Part shown: piece by piece, positions 15,875-24,908 of the stretch
Numbering within the stretch: position 1 is the stretch's first letter
How the letters are laid out: every line of letters begins with the position of its first letter
From: Mycolicibacterium litorale
GTDB taxonomy: Bacteria; Actinomycetota; Actinomycetes; Mycobacteriales; Mycobacteriaceae
Direction: 5' to 3'
Length of the DNA stretch: 64,000 nucleotides
Assembly (NCBI GenBank): GCA_002007745.1
Contig: CP019882.1
Location: 3,782,001 to 3,846,000 of the forward strand
Made by a program: the position numbers and the translations under genes
The notes under the pieces: model-generated
Databases searched by the model: none
Told to the model about the DNA's origin: nothing
The model's input: only the letters and a program-made list of their open reading frames with translations

Positions 15875-17235
15875 GCTTCTCCGATCGCATAGAAGACGTT
15901 CTTGGTTTCCGTGAAATGCAAAGGTGCGTCCGGACCGAGTTCGCGGCCCAATCCGGACTGCTTGAATCCGCCGAACGGGGTGTTGTACCGCACCGACGAA
16001 TGCGAATTCACGCTCAGATTGCCGGCCTCGACGGCCCGCGATACGCGCAGCGCCCGGGACAGGTCATCGGTCCAGATCGAGCCGGACAGGCCGTATTCGG
16101 TGTCGTTGGCCAGGGCGATGGCGTCGGCCTCGTCCTCGAACGGCAGAACGGTGACCACCGGGCCGAAGATCTCCTCGGTCACGGTGCGGTCGTCGCGCTG
16201 CGGGGTGAGCACCGTCGGCGGGAACCAGAACCCCGGCCCGCCCGGCGCCGAACCGCGGAAGGCGACCGGGGCGTCGTCGGGCACATAGGCCGCGACCGAC
16301 TCGTAGTGCTTGCGCGACACCAGCGGGCCCATCTCGGTCCGCCGGTCAGCGGGATCGCCGACCACCAGGCCCTTGACGGCCGGCTCGAGCAATTCCATGA
16401 ACTTGTCGAAAACATTGCGCTGCACCAGGATCCGGCTGCGGGCACAGCAGTCCTGGCCAGCGTTGTCGAAGACGCCGTAGGGTGCGGTGGCAGCGGCACG
16501 CTCCAGGTCGCAGTCGGCGAAGACGATGTTGGCGCTCTTGCCGCCGAGCTCGAGCGTCACCCGCTTGATCTGGGCCGCCGCACCCGCCATCACCTTCGTG
16601 CCGACCTCGGTGGAACCGGTGAACACCAGCTTCCGGATGCCCGGATGGCTGATGAAGCGCTCGCCGACCACCGAACCCTTTCCGGGCAGCACCTGGAACA
16701 GGCCCTCGGGAAGGCCGGCCCCCAGCGCGAGCTGACCAAGGCGCATCGAGGTCAGCGGGGTCCACTCGGCCGGCTTGAGCAACACCGCGTTGCCGGCGGC
16801 CAGCGCGGGAGCGAAACCCCAGACCGCGATCGGCATCGGGAAGTTCCACGGGGTGATCACACCGATCACGCCCATCGGCTCGTTGAAGGTGACATCCAGG
16901 CCACCGGCCACTGGAATCTGCTTGCCGGACAACCGCTCCGGGCTAGCCGAATAGAACTGGAGCACATCGCGGACGTGGCCGGCCTCCCACTCGGCGGCAC
17001 CGATCGGATGCCCCGAGTTGGCGACCTCCAGAGCGGCCAGCTCGCCGACGTGGGCGTCGACCGCGGCGGCGAAGGACCGCAACGCGGCGGCCCGCTCGGC
17101 CGGCGCCTGGGCCGCCCAGGCCTTCTGCGCGACCTTCGCCCGCTCGACGGCGTCGTCGACAGCGGCGACGTCGGTCAGCTCGACGGTCCGCAGCGCCTCT
17201 TCGGTGGCCGGATTGACCAGCTCTGTGGTGCTCAA
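15871..17235 (-). CDS. aldC: NAD-dependent aldehyde dehydrogenase AldC
   Basis: Aldehyde dehydrogenase of 454 residues. Visible are the substrate/cofactor segment GVITPWNFPM, the GSTEVG turn, the general base in ELGGKSANIVF and the catalytic cysteine in GQDCCARSRI. The C-terminal FGGFKQSGLGRELG closes the family signature. The TTG at 17235 is used because it gives the same N-terminus (STTELVNPATEE) that I recall for Rv2858c; it overlaps the upstream hydrolase stop by 4 bp. Predicted to oxidise the gamma-glutamylamino aldehyde made from a glutamylated amine or amino alcohol. Confidence 0.94.
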   Translation of the reverse strand: MSTTELVNPATEEALRTVELTDVAAVDDAVERAKVAQKAWAAQAPAERAAALRSFAAAVDAHVGELAALEVANSGHPIGAAEWEAGHVRDVLQFYSASPERLSGKQIPVAGGLDVTFNEPMGVIGVITPWNFPMPIAVWGFAPALAAGNAVLLKPAEWTPLTSMRLGQLALGAGLPEGLFQVLPGKGSVVGERFISHPGIRKLVFTGSTEVGTKVMAGAAAQIKRVTLELGGKSANIVFADCDLERAAATAPYGVFDNAGQDCCARSRILVQRNVFDKFMELLEPAVKGLVVGDPADRRTEMGPLVSRKHYESVAAYVPDDAPVAFRGSAPGGPGFWFPPTVLTPQRDDRTVTEEIFGPVVTVLPFEDEADAIALANDTEYGLSGSIWTDDLSRALRVSRAVEAGNLSVNSHSSVRYNTPFGGFKQSGLGRELGPDAPLHFTETKNVFYAIGEA

Positions 17236-18014
17236 AGTTGTGCTCTTTCTGTCGTGTACACCCGCGCGGCCTCGACCAGGCCGGCGAACAATCTCAAGTC
17301 GTCGAGGGTCTCCTCGGGATGCCACTGCACGGCGACGACGAAGTCGTGGCCGGGCATCTCGACGGCTTCGATCACCCCGTCGCTGTCGCGGGCACTGACT
17401 ACCAGCCCGTCTCCGAGCCGATCGATCGCCTGATGGTGATAGCACTGCGCGTCGGTGCTCGCGCCGATCAGTCCGGCGACCTTAGTGCCGTCCACGGTGC
17501 GCACTGTGGACGTGGAGAACACCGCATTGCCCTGTTGGTGACGGGTGTGCCCGAGGAGGTCGGGCAGGTGCTGGTGCAGCGTGCCGCCCAGTGCGACGTT
17601 GAGAATCTGTGCGCCACGGCAGATCCCGAGCACCGGCAGGTGTCTGCGCAGCGCTCCCGCCAACAAGGCGAACTCCCAGGCGTCGCGGTCGCGGGCCGGC
17701 GAGTCGGTATTCGGGTGGGGCTGGTGGCCGTATGCCGCCGGGTCGACATCCTTGCCGCCGGTGATGATCAGACCGTCCAGCCCGTCGAGCACCCGGGCGG
17801 CGATCTCGGCATCCACCGGCTGCGGGGGCAGCAGGGTGGCGATCCCACCGGCCAGCGTGACGCCCTCGATGTAGATACCGGGCAGGAAGCTGGCGTGCAC
17901 ATCCCACACCCCGGTCTGCGCCTGCTGCAGATAGGTGGTCAGGCCGATCACCGGACGAGGGCCCGGCGGGCAGGAGCGAAGCGACCCGGGGATTATCTGA
18001 TCAGAGTCGCTCAA
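17232..18014 (-). CDS. Class I glutamine amidotransferase-like gamma-glutamyl hydrolase, PuuD-like
   Basis: Cytoplasmic hydrolase of 260 residues expected to cleave the gamma-glutamyl amide bond and release glutamate at the end of the pathway. The nucleophile elbow is LGICRGAQILN with the catalytic cysteine, and the His-Glu pair lies in AVQWHPEETLDDLRLF. It aligns with what I recall of Rv2859c over GLTTYLQQ...LPPQPVDAE. The start at TTG 18014 overlaps the last 14 bp of glnA; no clear ribosome-binding site is visible, so translation is probably coupled to glnA. Confidence 0.9.
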   Translation of the reverse strand: MSDSDQIIPGSLRSCPPGPRPVIGLTTYLQQAQTGVWDVHASFLPGIYIEGVTLAGGIATLLPPQPVDAEIAARVLDGLDGLIITGGKDVDPAAYGHQPHPNTDSPARDRDAWEFALLAGALRRHLPVLGICRGAQILNVALGGTLHQHLPDLLGHTRHQQGNAVFSTSTVRTVDGTKVAGLIGASTDAQCYHHQAIDRLGDGLVVSARDSDGVIEAVEMPGHDFVVAVQWHPEETLDDLRLFAGLVEAARVYTTERAQL

Positions 18015-19386
18015 AACCGCGAACCCTCTCCCAATCGGTGACCGCGGCGTTGAACGCGGCCAGCTCGACGCGGGCGTTGTTGAGGTAGTGCTCGACGACC
18101 TCGTCGCCGAACGCCGCACGGGCCACCGCCGAGCCGTCGAACAGCTCGGCCGCCTCGGCCAGCGTGGTCGGCAGACGGTCCGCCCCGCTGGTGTAGGCGT
18201 TGCCCGCGCAGGGGTCCGGCAGCTCCAGACCGTTGTCGATGCCGTGCAGGCCGCCGGCGATCAGGGCGGCCACCGCCAAATACTGGTTGACGTCGCCACC
18301 GGGGGCGCGGCACTCCATCCGCATGGAGTGCCCACTGCCGACCACACGCAGCGCGCAGGTGCGATTGTCCAACCCCCAGGCGATCGCGGTCGGCGCGAAG
18401 CTGCCCTCGACGAACCGCTTGTAGGAGTTGATGTTCGGCGCATAGAACAGGGTCAGTTCGCGCAGCGTGGCGATCTGACCGGCGATGAAGCTGCGGAACA
18501 TCGGCGACATCCCCAGCGGCTCGTCGGCGTCGGCGAACACAGCCGAACCGTCGGCACCGCGCAGCGAGATGTGGATGTGACAGCTGTTACCTTCCCGCTC
18601 ATCGTATTTCGCCATGAACGTCAGGCTCTTGCCGTGCTGGTCGGCGATCTCCTTGGCACCGTTCTTGTAGATCGTGTGGTTATCGCAGGTGACCAGTGCG
18701 CTGTCGTAGCGGAAGGCGATCTCCTGCTGGCCGAAGTTGCACTCGCCCTTGACGCCTTCGCAGTACATGCCGGCGCCGTCCATGCCCAGGCGGATGTCGC
18801 GCAGTAGCGGCTCCATCCGGGTGGAGGCGTGGATGGCGTAGTCGACGTTGTAATCGGTGGCCTTGGACAGACCCCGGTAGCCGGCCGCCCAGGCGTCACG
18901 GTAGGTCTGGTCGAACACCATGAACTCCAGCTCGGTGCCGACGAACGCCTCCATGCCCCGCTCGGCCAACCGGTCCAGCTGAGTGCGCAGGATGGAGCGG
19001 GGTGCGGGGTTCACCGCGCCCCCGCCGACCCAGGACAGGTCGGCCATCACCAGGGCGGTGCCCGGCAACCACGGCACCAACCGCAGGGTGTCGAAGTCCG
19101 GTGTCATCACCATGTCGCCGTAGCCGGACTCCCAGCTCGACATCGCGTAGCCGTCGACGGTGTTCATGTCGACGTCGACGGCCAGCAGGTAGTTGCAGCA
19201 CTCGGCGCCGTGCGCGGCGACCTCCTCCACGAACAGCCGGGCCGAGACCCGTTTGCCGGTCAGCCTGCCCTGCATGTCGGTGAACGCCACGATCACCGTG
19301 TCGATCTCGCCGGCGGCCACCAGTTGATCCAGCTCGGACTGGGTCAGCAGACCGGGCCGGCGGCGTCTTGCACCATCGGGCGTCAC
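18001..19386 (-). CDS. glnA4: Glutamine synthetase-like gamma-glutamyl-amine ligase (GlnA4 type)
   Basis: Glutamine synthetase fold protein of 461 residues, of the class that glutamylates amines rather than ammonia (PuuA or the GlnA3/GlnA4 families). It has family motifs such as FTDMQGRLTGKRVS, TELEFMVFDQ, NFGQQEIAFRYD, KNGAKEIADQHGKSLTFMAKYD, CHIHISL and MRMECRAPGGDVNQYLA. GTG 19386 is preferred because GAGAGGGG lies about 5 nt upstream; a longer ATG start at 19437 lacks one. In Streptomyces, GlnA4 has been described as an ethanolamine ligase. The accompanying SDR and aldehyde dehydrogenase fit an amino-alcohol substrate here. Confidence 0.9.
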   Translation of the reverse strand: MTPDGARRRRPGLLTQSELDQLVAAGEIDTVIVAFTDMQGRLTGKRVSARLFVEEVAAHGAECCNYLLAVDVDMNTVDGYAMSSWESGYGDMVMTPDFDTLRLVPWLPGTALVMADLSWVGGGAVNPAPRSILRTQLDRLAERGMEAFVGTELEFMVFDQTYRDAWAAGYRGLSKATDYNVDYAIHASTRMEPLLRDIRLGMDGAGMYCEGVKGECNFGQQEIAFRYDSALVTCDNHTIYKNGAKEIADQHGKSLTFMAKYDEREGNSCHIHISLRGADGSAVFADADEPLGMSPMFRSFIAGQIATLRELTLFYAPNINSYKRFVEGSFAPTAIAWGLDNRTCALRVVGSGHSMRMECRAPGGDVNQYLAVAALIAGGLHGIDNGLELPDPCAGNAYTSGADRLPTTLAEAAELFDGSAVARAAFGDEVVEHYLNNARVELAAFNAAVTDWERVRGFERL

Positions 19387-19509
19387 GTGGGCCCCTCTCG
19401 CTACGGGTCGGGATTGATTAGACGGAAAGTCAACCATTGGACGTCACCTCAGCGGCGAAGTCACCTTCCAGATTTACACAAACGTCACTCCAAAGGTAGG
19501 ACACCAGAC

Positions 19510-19525
19510 CAATAGCACTCTATTG
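19510..19525. promoter_or_regulatory. Candidate operator between glnA4 and permease
   Basis: A perfect inverted repeat CAATAG-CACT-CTATTG lies in the 203-bp gap between the divergent glnA4 and permease genes. A regulator bound here could control both directions. The GntR regulator encoded at the other end of the cluster is the obvious candidate, but the sequence does not prove it. Confidence 0.5.
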
Positions 19526-19589
19526 TCCCTAACCAGAGAGCGGCAGCCGACCGCCCCGCTCACTCGTCACGCCCAGAAGGAGTCACGCT

Positions 19590-21161
19590 GTGCCAGAGGG
19601 TCATGAACTGCTCGACGAAGACGAACGGCATCTTGCCAGCCTGGGTTACACCCAGGAACTACACCGGTCTTGGTCTGGCTTCTCGAACTTCGCCATCTCA
19701 TTCTCGATCATCTCGATCCTCGCGGGATGCTTCACGTCCTTCGGCCTGGGCTGGAACAACGGCGGCCCGGCGGCCATCGCCTGGGGCTGGCCGATCATCT
19801 CGGTCTTCATCCTGCTGATCGGGCTGTGCATGTCCGAGCTGGTGTCGGCGTTCCCGACCTCCGGCGGCATCTACTGGTGGGCCGCCAAGCTGGGCGGCCC
19901 CAAGGCCGGTTACTACACCGGATGGCTGAACCTGGTCGGGCTGATCGCCATTTTGGCCTCGGTGGCCTACGGTTCGGCGACCTTCCTGGACCTGACGCTG
20001 GGCACCTTCAGCGAGAGCTGGCTGGCCGGCTACAGCCTGACCCGGACGTTCATCCTGTTCCTGATCATCCTGGTGGTGGTCGCGACCATCAACATCTTCT
20101 CCAGCCACCTGCTGGCGGTGATCAACAACATCTCGGTCTGGTGGCATGTCGCCGGCGCCGCCGCGGTCATCGTGATCCTGTGGGCGATCCCCGAACAGCA
20201 CGCCAGCTTCTCGACGGTGTTCGCCACCACGGTCAACAACACCGGCTTCTTCGGCGGCTCGACCTCCGGCTTCGGCTTCCTGCTGTTCGTGCTGCCGATG
20301 TCGGCGATCCTGACCCAGTACACGATCACCGGCTACGACGCCTCCGCGCACCTGTCCGAGGAGACCAAGAGCGCGGCCGACGGTGCCGCCAAGGGCATTT
20401 GGCGGTCGATCTTCTACTCGGCGATCGGCGGCTGGATCCTGCTGCTGACCTTCCTGTTCGCCGTGCAGGACGTCGACGGTGTGACGAAGGGCGGCGGCGC
20501 GGTCGCCACCATCTTCAGCCAGGCCATGGATTCCAAGTGGGTGGCGGTCGTGCTGCTCATCTCGACGGCCGGCCAGCTGTTCTGCACCACGGCCTGCCAG
20601 ACCAGCGCCTCGCGGATGCTGTTCGCCTTCAGCCGCGACCGCGCGGTGCCCGGCCACCAACTGTGGTCGAAGGTCAACGCCAAGAAGGTGCCGGCCAACG
20701 CCGTCATCATCACCGCGTCGATCGCCGCGATCCTCACCCTGCCCGCCCTGGTCGAGGTCGACATCAACGGCGCCCCGGTTCCGATCGCGTTCTTCGCCGT
20801 GGTCTCCATCGGCGTGGTGGGCCTGTACCTGTGCTTCGCGGTGCCGATCTACTACCGCTGGAAGGCCGGCGACTCGTTCCCGCTGGGCAAGTGGAACCTG
20901 CGCGGACACCACAAGTGGATGGCGCCGCTGGCCCTGGCCGAGATCATCATCACCTCGATCATCGCGATGTTCCCCACCTCGATCGGTGGCGCACCGTGGG
21001 ACGCCAGCTTCGAGTGGAAGTTCGTGAACTACACCCCGTTGCTGGTCGGCGGTGTGCTGATCCTGCTCTACATCTATTGGCACGCCTCGGTGAAGAACTG
21101 GTTCACCGGCCCGGTGCGCCAGGTCGACGCCACCGGTGAAGAGCTGGAGGGGGTTTCCTGA
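19590..21161 (+). CDS. APC-superfamily amino acid/amine permease
   Basis: Twelve-helix permease of 523 residues, of the amino acid/choline/GABA transporter type. The N-terminal SLGYTQELHRSWSGFSNFAI and first-helix FSIISILAGCFTSF are followed by SELVSAFPTSGGIYWWAAKL and the helix-6 region TITGYDASAHLSEETKSA. GTG 19590 is preceded by AGAAGGAG about 7 nt upstream. It is divergent from glnA4 and followed by a strong terminator, so it forms its own unit. It probably imports the amine or amino alcohol metabolised by the glnA4-aldC set. Confidence 0.92.
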   Translation: MPEGHELLDEDERHLASLGYTQELHRSWSGFSNFAISFSIISILAGCFTSFGLGWNNGGPAAIAWGWPIISVFILLIGLCMSELVSAFPTSGGIYWWAAKLGGPKAGYYTGWLNLVGLIAILASVAYGSATFLDLTLGTFSESWLAGYSLTRTFILFLIILVVVATINIFSSHLLAVINNISVWWHVAGAAAVIVILWAIPEQHASFSTVFATTVNNTGFFGGSTSGFGFLLFVLPMSAILTQYTITGYDASAHLSEETKSAADGAAKGIWRSIFYSAIGGWILLLTFLFAVQDVDGVTKGGGAVATIFSQAMDSKWVAVVLLISTAGQLFCTTACQTSASRMLFAFSRDRAVPGHQLWSKVNAKKVPANAVIITASIAAILTLPALVEVDINGAPVPIAFFAVVSIGVVGLYLCFAVPIYYRWKAGDSFPLGKWNLRGHHKWMAPLALAEIIITSIIAMFPTSIGGAPWDASFEWKFVNYTPLLVGGVLILLYIYWHASVKNWFTGPVRQVDATGEELEGVS

Positions 21162-21199
21162 CCGGAGGCCACACCCCAGGCCCGCCGTGAGGCAGGGTC

Positions 21200-21237
21200 C
21201 CGCGCCCCTCGTGCCCCAGGCCGAGGGGCGCGGTTTT
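21200..21237 (+). terminator. Intrinsic terminator after the permease
   Basis: A perfect 12-bp inverted repeat (CCGCGCCCCTCG at 21200-21211, CGAGGGGCGCGG at 21222-21233) with a 10-nt loop is followed by TTTT. It lies 39 bp after the permease stop. It is the clearest Rho-independent terminator in the window. Confidence 0.85.
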
Positions 21238-21271
21238 GTGTGACCGTCTTGTGTGACCGATGTCGCGCCGC

Positions 21272-21300
21272 GGATTGAAACTCGACCGTCCCGGGTAAAT
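21272..21300 (+). promoter_or_regulatory. Possible SigF-type promoter of the NAGGN operon
   Basis: GGATT (21272-21276), 16 nt, then GGGTAA (21293-21298) resembles the mycobacterial SigF form GGTTT-15/17-GGGTAT with one mismatch in each box. It lies 46-72 bp before the start codon of an osmoprotectant gene, and SigF governs general and osmotic stress responses. The match is visible but imperfect. Confidence 0.45.
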
Positions 21301-21343
21301 AGGGGGCCGAGTCAGCGAGTTGAGACGGGATGGTCGGGTAACG

Positions 21344-23152
21344 ATGTGCGGAGCGACGGGTGAAGTCCGTCTCGACAACCAAGTCCCCGATGTGGCCGCC
21401 GTGGCCGCGATGGCCCAGACAATGGAACCGCGCGGGCCGGATGCCGCCGGGGTGTGGTCACAGGGCCGGGTCGCGCTGGGGCACCGACGGCTGAAGATCA
21501 TCGATCTCTCCGAGGCCGGGGCCCAACCGATGGTCGACGCCGAACTCGGGCTGACCATCGGCTGGAACGGCTGCATCTACAACTACCAGGCCTTGCGTGA
21601 CGAACTCGCCGGCCACGGCTACCGATTCTTCTCCCACAGCGACACCGAGGTGCTACTCAAGGCTTACCACCACTGGGGTGACCGCTTCGTCGAGCGCCTC
21701 CACGGCATGTTCGCCTTCGCCATCGTCGAGCGCGACAGCGGCCGGGTGCTGCTGGGCCGTGACCGCCTCGGCATCAAGCCGCTGTACATCACCGAGGACG
21801 CCCGTCGCATCCGGTTCGCCTCGACCCTGCCCGCGTTGCTGGCCGGCGGCGGAGTCGACACCCGCATCGACCCGATCGCCCTGCACCATTACCTGAGCTT
21901 CCATTCGGTGGTGCCGGCCCCGCGCACGATCCTCGCCGGAGTGCGCAAACTGCCCCCGGGCTCGCTGCTGGCGATCGAACCCGACGGCAGCCGCACCGAG
22001 ACCACCTACTGGGCACCCGACTTCACCCGCCGCGAGGACCGCGCCGACTGGAGCGAAACCGATTGGCAGGACGCGGTTCTCGAGGCGCTGCGCACGGCGG
22101 TCAAGCGCAGGCTGGTGGCCGACGTGCCGGTGGGCTGCCTGCTGTCCGGTGGTGTCGACTCCAGCCTCATCGTGGGGCTGCTGGCCGAGGCGGGCCAGAC
22201 CGGACTGTCCACGTTCTCCATCGGCTTCGAGTCGGTCGGCGGGGTCAAGGGCGACGAATTCGTGTACTCCGACATCGTCGCCAAGCGGTTCGGCACCGAC
22301 CACCACCAGATCCGCATCGACACCGCCCGCATGCTGCCGGCTCTCGACGGGGCGATCGGCGCCATGAGCGAGCCGATGGTCAGCCACGATTGTGTGGCGT
22401 TCTACCTGTTGAGCCAGGAAGTGGCCAAACACGTCAAGGTGGTGCAGTCCGGTCAGGGCGCCGACGAGGTGTTCGCCGGCTACCACTGGTACCCGCCGAT
22501 GGGTGAGCCCGACGCGGCCACGGTCGACGGCTCGGTGGCCCGCTACCGCGCGGCGTTCTTCGACCGTGACCACGACGGGGTGGGCGCGCTGCTAGCCGAC
22601 GACCGGATCGCCGGGCAGGCCGACCCCAGCCTGGCCTTCGTCACCGAACACTTCGCTCGGACCGGCGCACAGACCGGCGTGGACCGGGCGCTGCGGCTGG
22701 ACACCACCGTGATGCTGGTCGACGATCCGGTCAAACGGGTCGACAACATGACCATGGCCTGGGGTTTGGAGGGCCGGGTGCCGTTCCTCGACCATGAGCT
22801 CGTCGAGCTGGCCGCCACCTGCCCGCCCGAACTGAAGACCGCCCACGGCGGCAAGGGTGTGCTCAAAGAGGCTGCCCGCCAGGTGATTCCGGCCGAGGTG
22901 ATCGACCGGCCCAAGGGCTACTTCCCGGTTCCGGCGCTCACGCACCTGGAAGGGCCGTATCTGGACATGGTGCGCGACGCGCTGTACGCGCCGCAGGCCA
23001 AGGAGCGCGGGCTGTTCCGGCCCGAGGCCGTCGAGCGGTTGCTGGCCGACCCCAACGGCAGGCTGACCCCGTTGCGCGGCAACGAACTGTGGCAGATCGG
23101 GCTGCTGGAATTGTGGTTGCAGCGCCACGGCATCACCGGGCCTGCCGCATGA
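21344..23152 (+). CDS. N-acetylglutaminylglutamine amidotransferase (asparagine synthetase-like)
   Basis: Class II amidotransferase of 602 residues that amidates the acetylated Gln-Gln dipeptide to give the osmolyte N-acetylglutaminylglutamine amide (NAGGN). The ATG at 21344 is fixed by biochemistry: it places the catalytic Cys at position 2 (MCGATGEVRL), as needed for an Ntn glutaminase; an upstream start at 21320 would bury it. The synthetase domain has the PP-loop LLSGGVDSSLIVGLL and the segment QGADEVFAGYHWY. The stop overlaps the next gene by ATGA. The family assignment is strengthened by the neighbouring GNAT/ATP-grasp gene. Confidence 0.93.
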   Translation: MCGATGEVRLDNQVPDVAAVAAMAQTMEPRGPDAAGVWSQGRVALGHRRLKIIDLSEAGAQPMVDAELGLTIGWNGCIYNYQALRDELAGHGYRFFSHSDTEVLLKAYHHWGDRFVERLHGMFAFAIVERDSGRVLLGRDRLGIKPLYITEDARRIRFASTLPALLAGGGVDTRIDPIALHHYLSFHSVVPAPRTILAGVRKLPPGSLLAIEPDGSRTETTYWAPDFTRREDRADWSETDWQDAVLEALRTAVKRRLVADVPVGCLLSGGVDSSLIVGLLAEAGQTGLSTFSIGFESVGGVKGDEFVYSDIVAKRFGTDHHQIRIDTARMLPALDGAIGAMSEPMVSHDCVAFYLLSQEVAKHVKVVQSGQGADEVFAGYHWYPPMGEPDAATVDGSVARYRAAFFDRDHDGVGALLADDRIAGQADPSLAFVTEHFARTGAQTGVDRALRLDTTVMLVDDPVKRVDNMTMAWGLEGRVPFLDHELVELAATCPPELKTAHGGKGVLKEAARQVIPAEVIDRPKGYFPVPALTHLEGPYLDMVRDALYAPQAKERGLFRPEAVERLLADPNGRLTPLRGNELWQIGLLELWLQRHGITGPAA

Positions 23153-24906
23153 ACCACACCGAAGCCATCACCCTGGGCCTGCACGACGCGTCGCCGCAGC
23201 ACCTGGTCGAGGAGATGTCCGACGACGTGGTGCTCGAGTTGGGTTGGGGCAGGCTCATCTTCGGCCAGACTTTCGCCGACCCCGACAAGCTCGCCGCGGT
23301 GTTGCAACAGGAGGTTCGCGGTCGGCGCGACATCTGCATCTACGCCCGCGAATCCCACGTACTGGTCGCCAAGTCGCCGGCCGAGCTGTTCATCGACCCC
23401 AGCCACACCTACCGGTGGCGGTTCAGCGCGGACGACGATGTCACCGACCCCCGTCCGATCGGGTTCTCGGTGCGGCCGCTGCGCGACAAAGCCGAGGCCG
23501 ATGCGATGAACCGGGTGTACGTGCGGTGCGGCATGGTGCCCGCCCCCACCGAGGTGATCTGGAACAACCATCTGCATGCCGACGCCGTCGAATATCTCGT
23601 CGCGGTCCGCGACGACGACGACTCGGTGGTCGGCACGGTCACCGGAGTGGACCACAAGCGGCTGTTCAACGATCCCGAAGACGGGTCGAGCCTGTGGACG
23701 CTGGCCGTCGACCCGACCGCCAGCCTGCCGGGCATCGGCGCCTCACTCACCCGCACCCTGGCCCAGCTGTTCCGGGACCGGGGCCGGGCCTACCTGGACC
23801 TGTCGGTCGCCTACGACAACGCCGCGGCGATCGCGCTGTACGAGAAGCTGGGCTTTCAGCGTGTCCCGGTGCTGGCGGTGAAGCGCAAGAACGCGATCAA
23901 CGAGCCGCTGTTCACCCCGGCATCGGAGACGGTCGACGATCTCAACCCGTACGCCCGGATCATCGCCGACGAAGCCATGCGCCGCGGTATCCACGTCGAG
24001 GTGCTCGACGCGGAGACCGGTGAGATGCGGCTGTCGCACGGCGGGCGCAGCGTGGTCACCCGGGAATCGTTGAGCGAGTACACCTCCGCGGTCGCGATGA
24101 GCCGCTGCGACGACAAGCGGCTGACCCGCCGCATCGTCTCCGAAGCCGGCATTGTGGTGCCCAAGGGCAGACTGGCCACGTTCGACGCCGAGGACCACGC
24201 GTTCCTGGCCGACGTCGGCGACGTGGTGGTCAAGCCGACCCGCGGCGAGCAGGGCAAGGGCATCACCGTCGGGGTCGACGGCCCCGAGGCGCTGGACGCG
24301 GCGCTGGCCCGGGCTCGTGAACAACATCCCGAGGTGCTGATCGAGCAGCGCGCCGTGGGCGACGACCTGCGGCTGGTGGTAATCGACGGCAAGGTGGTCG
24401 CCGCGGCCCTGCGGAAGCCCGCCGAGGTGGTGGGCACCGGCAAGCACACGGTGCGGGAACTGATCGAGACGCAGAGCCGGCGGCGCGCGGCCGCCACCGG
24501 CGGCGAGTCCCGGATCCCGCTCGACGCGGTCACCGAGTCGACGGTGGCCGAGGCGGGGTTGTCCTTCGACGACGTGCTCGACGAAGGAGTCCGGCTACGG
24601 GTTCGCCGGGCGGCCAACCTGCATCAGGGCGGCACCATCCACGATGTGACCGCCAAGGTGCATCCCGAACTGTGCCGGGTGGCCGTGGTGGCCGCCGAGG
24701 CCATCGGCATCCCGGTGACCGGCATCGATCTGCTGGTGCCGGATGTCACCCGCGACGAGTACGTGTTCGTCGAGGCCAATGAGCGTCCGGGTCTGGCCAA
24801 TCATGAGCCGCAGCCGACCGCACAGGCCTTCGTCGACTTCCTGTTTCCCGGCCAGCCCGGCCTACCGCAGGCCTGGACTCCGGCCGAGCCCCGTACCGAG
24901 GGCTGA
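23149..24906 (+). CDS. ngg: N-acetylglutaminylglutamine synthetase (GNAT plus ATP-grasp)
   Basis: Two-domain enzyme of 585 residues. The N-terminal half (about 90-250) is a GNAT acetyltransferase (TLAVDPTASLPGIGASLTRTL as the acetyl-CoA loop region). The C-terminal half (about 300-575) is an ATP-grasp ligase with VVKPTRGEQGKGITVGV, VLIEQRAVGDDLRLVVIDGKVVAA and the metal-binding FVEANERPGLANH. Together they make N-acetylglutaminylglutamine for the amidotransferase encoded just upstream; the ATG at 23149 overlaps that gene's stop. The system is known from Sinorhizobium and Pseudomonas as an osmoprotectant route. The M42 peptidase often encoded as a third gene is absent here. Confidence 0.92.
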   Translation: MNHTEAITLGLHDASPQHLVEEMSDDVVLELGWGRLIFGQTFADPDKLAAVLQQEVRGRRDICIYARESHVLVAKSPAELFIDPSHTYRWRFSADDDVTDPRPIGFSVRPLRDKAEADAMNRVYVRCGMVPAPTEVIWNNHLHADAVEYLVAVRDDDDSVVGTVTGVDHKRLFNDPEDGSSLWTLAVDPTASLPGIGASLTRTLAQLFRDRGRAYLDLSVAYDNAAAIALYEKLGFQRVPVLAVKRKNAINEPLFTPASETVDDLNPYARIIADEAMRRGIHVEVLDAETGEMRLSHGGRSVVTRESLSEYTSAVAMSRCDDKRLTRRIVSEAGIVVPKGRLATFDAEDHAFLADVGDVVVKPTRGEQGKGITVGVDGPEALDAALARAREQHPEVLIEQRAVGDDLRLVVIDGKVVAAALRKPAEVVGTGKHTVRELIETQSRRRAAATGGESRIPLDAVTESTVAEAGLSFDDVLDEGVRLRVRRAANLHQGGTIHDVTAKVHPELCRVAVVAAEAIGIPVTGIDLLVPDVTRDEYVFVEANERPGLANHEPQPTAQAFVDFLFPGQPGLPQAWTPAEPRTEG

Positions 24907-24908
24907 GC

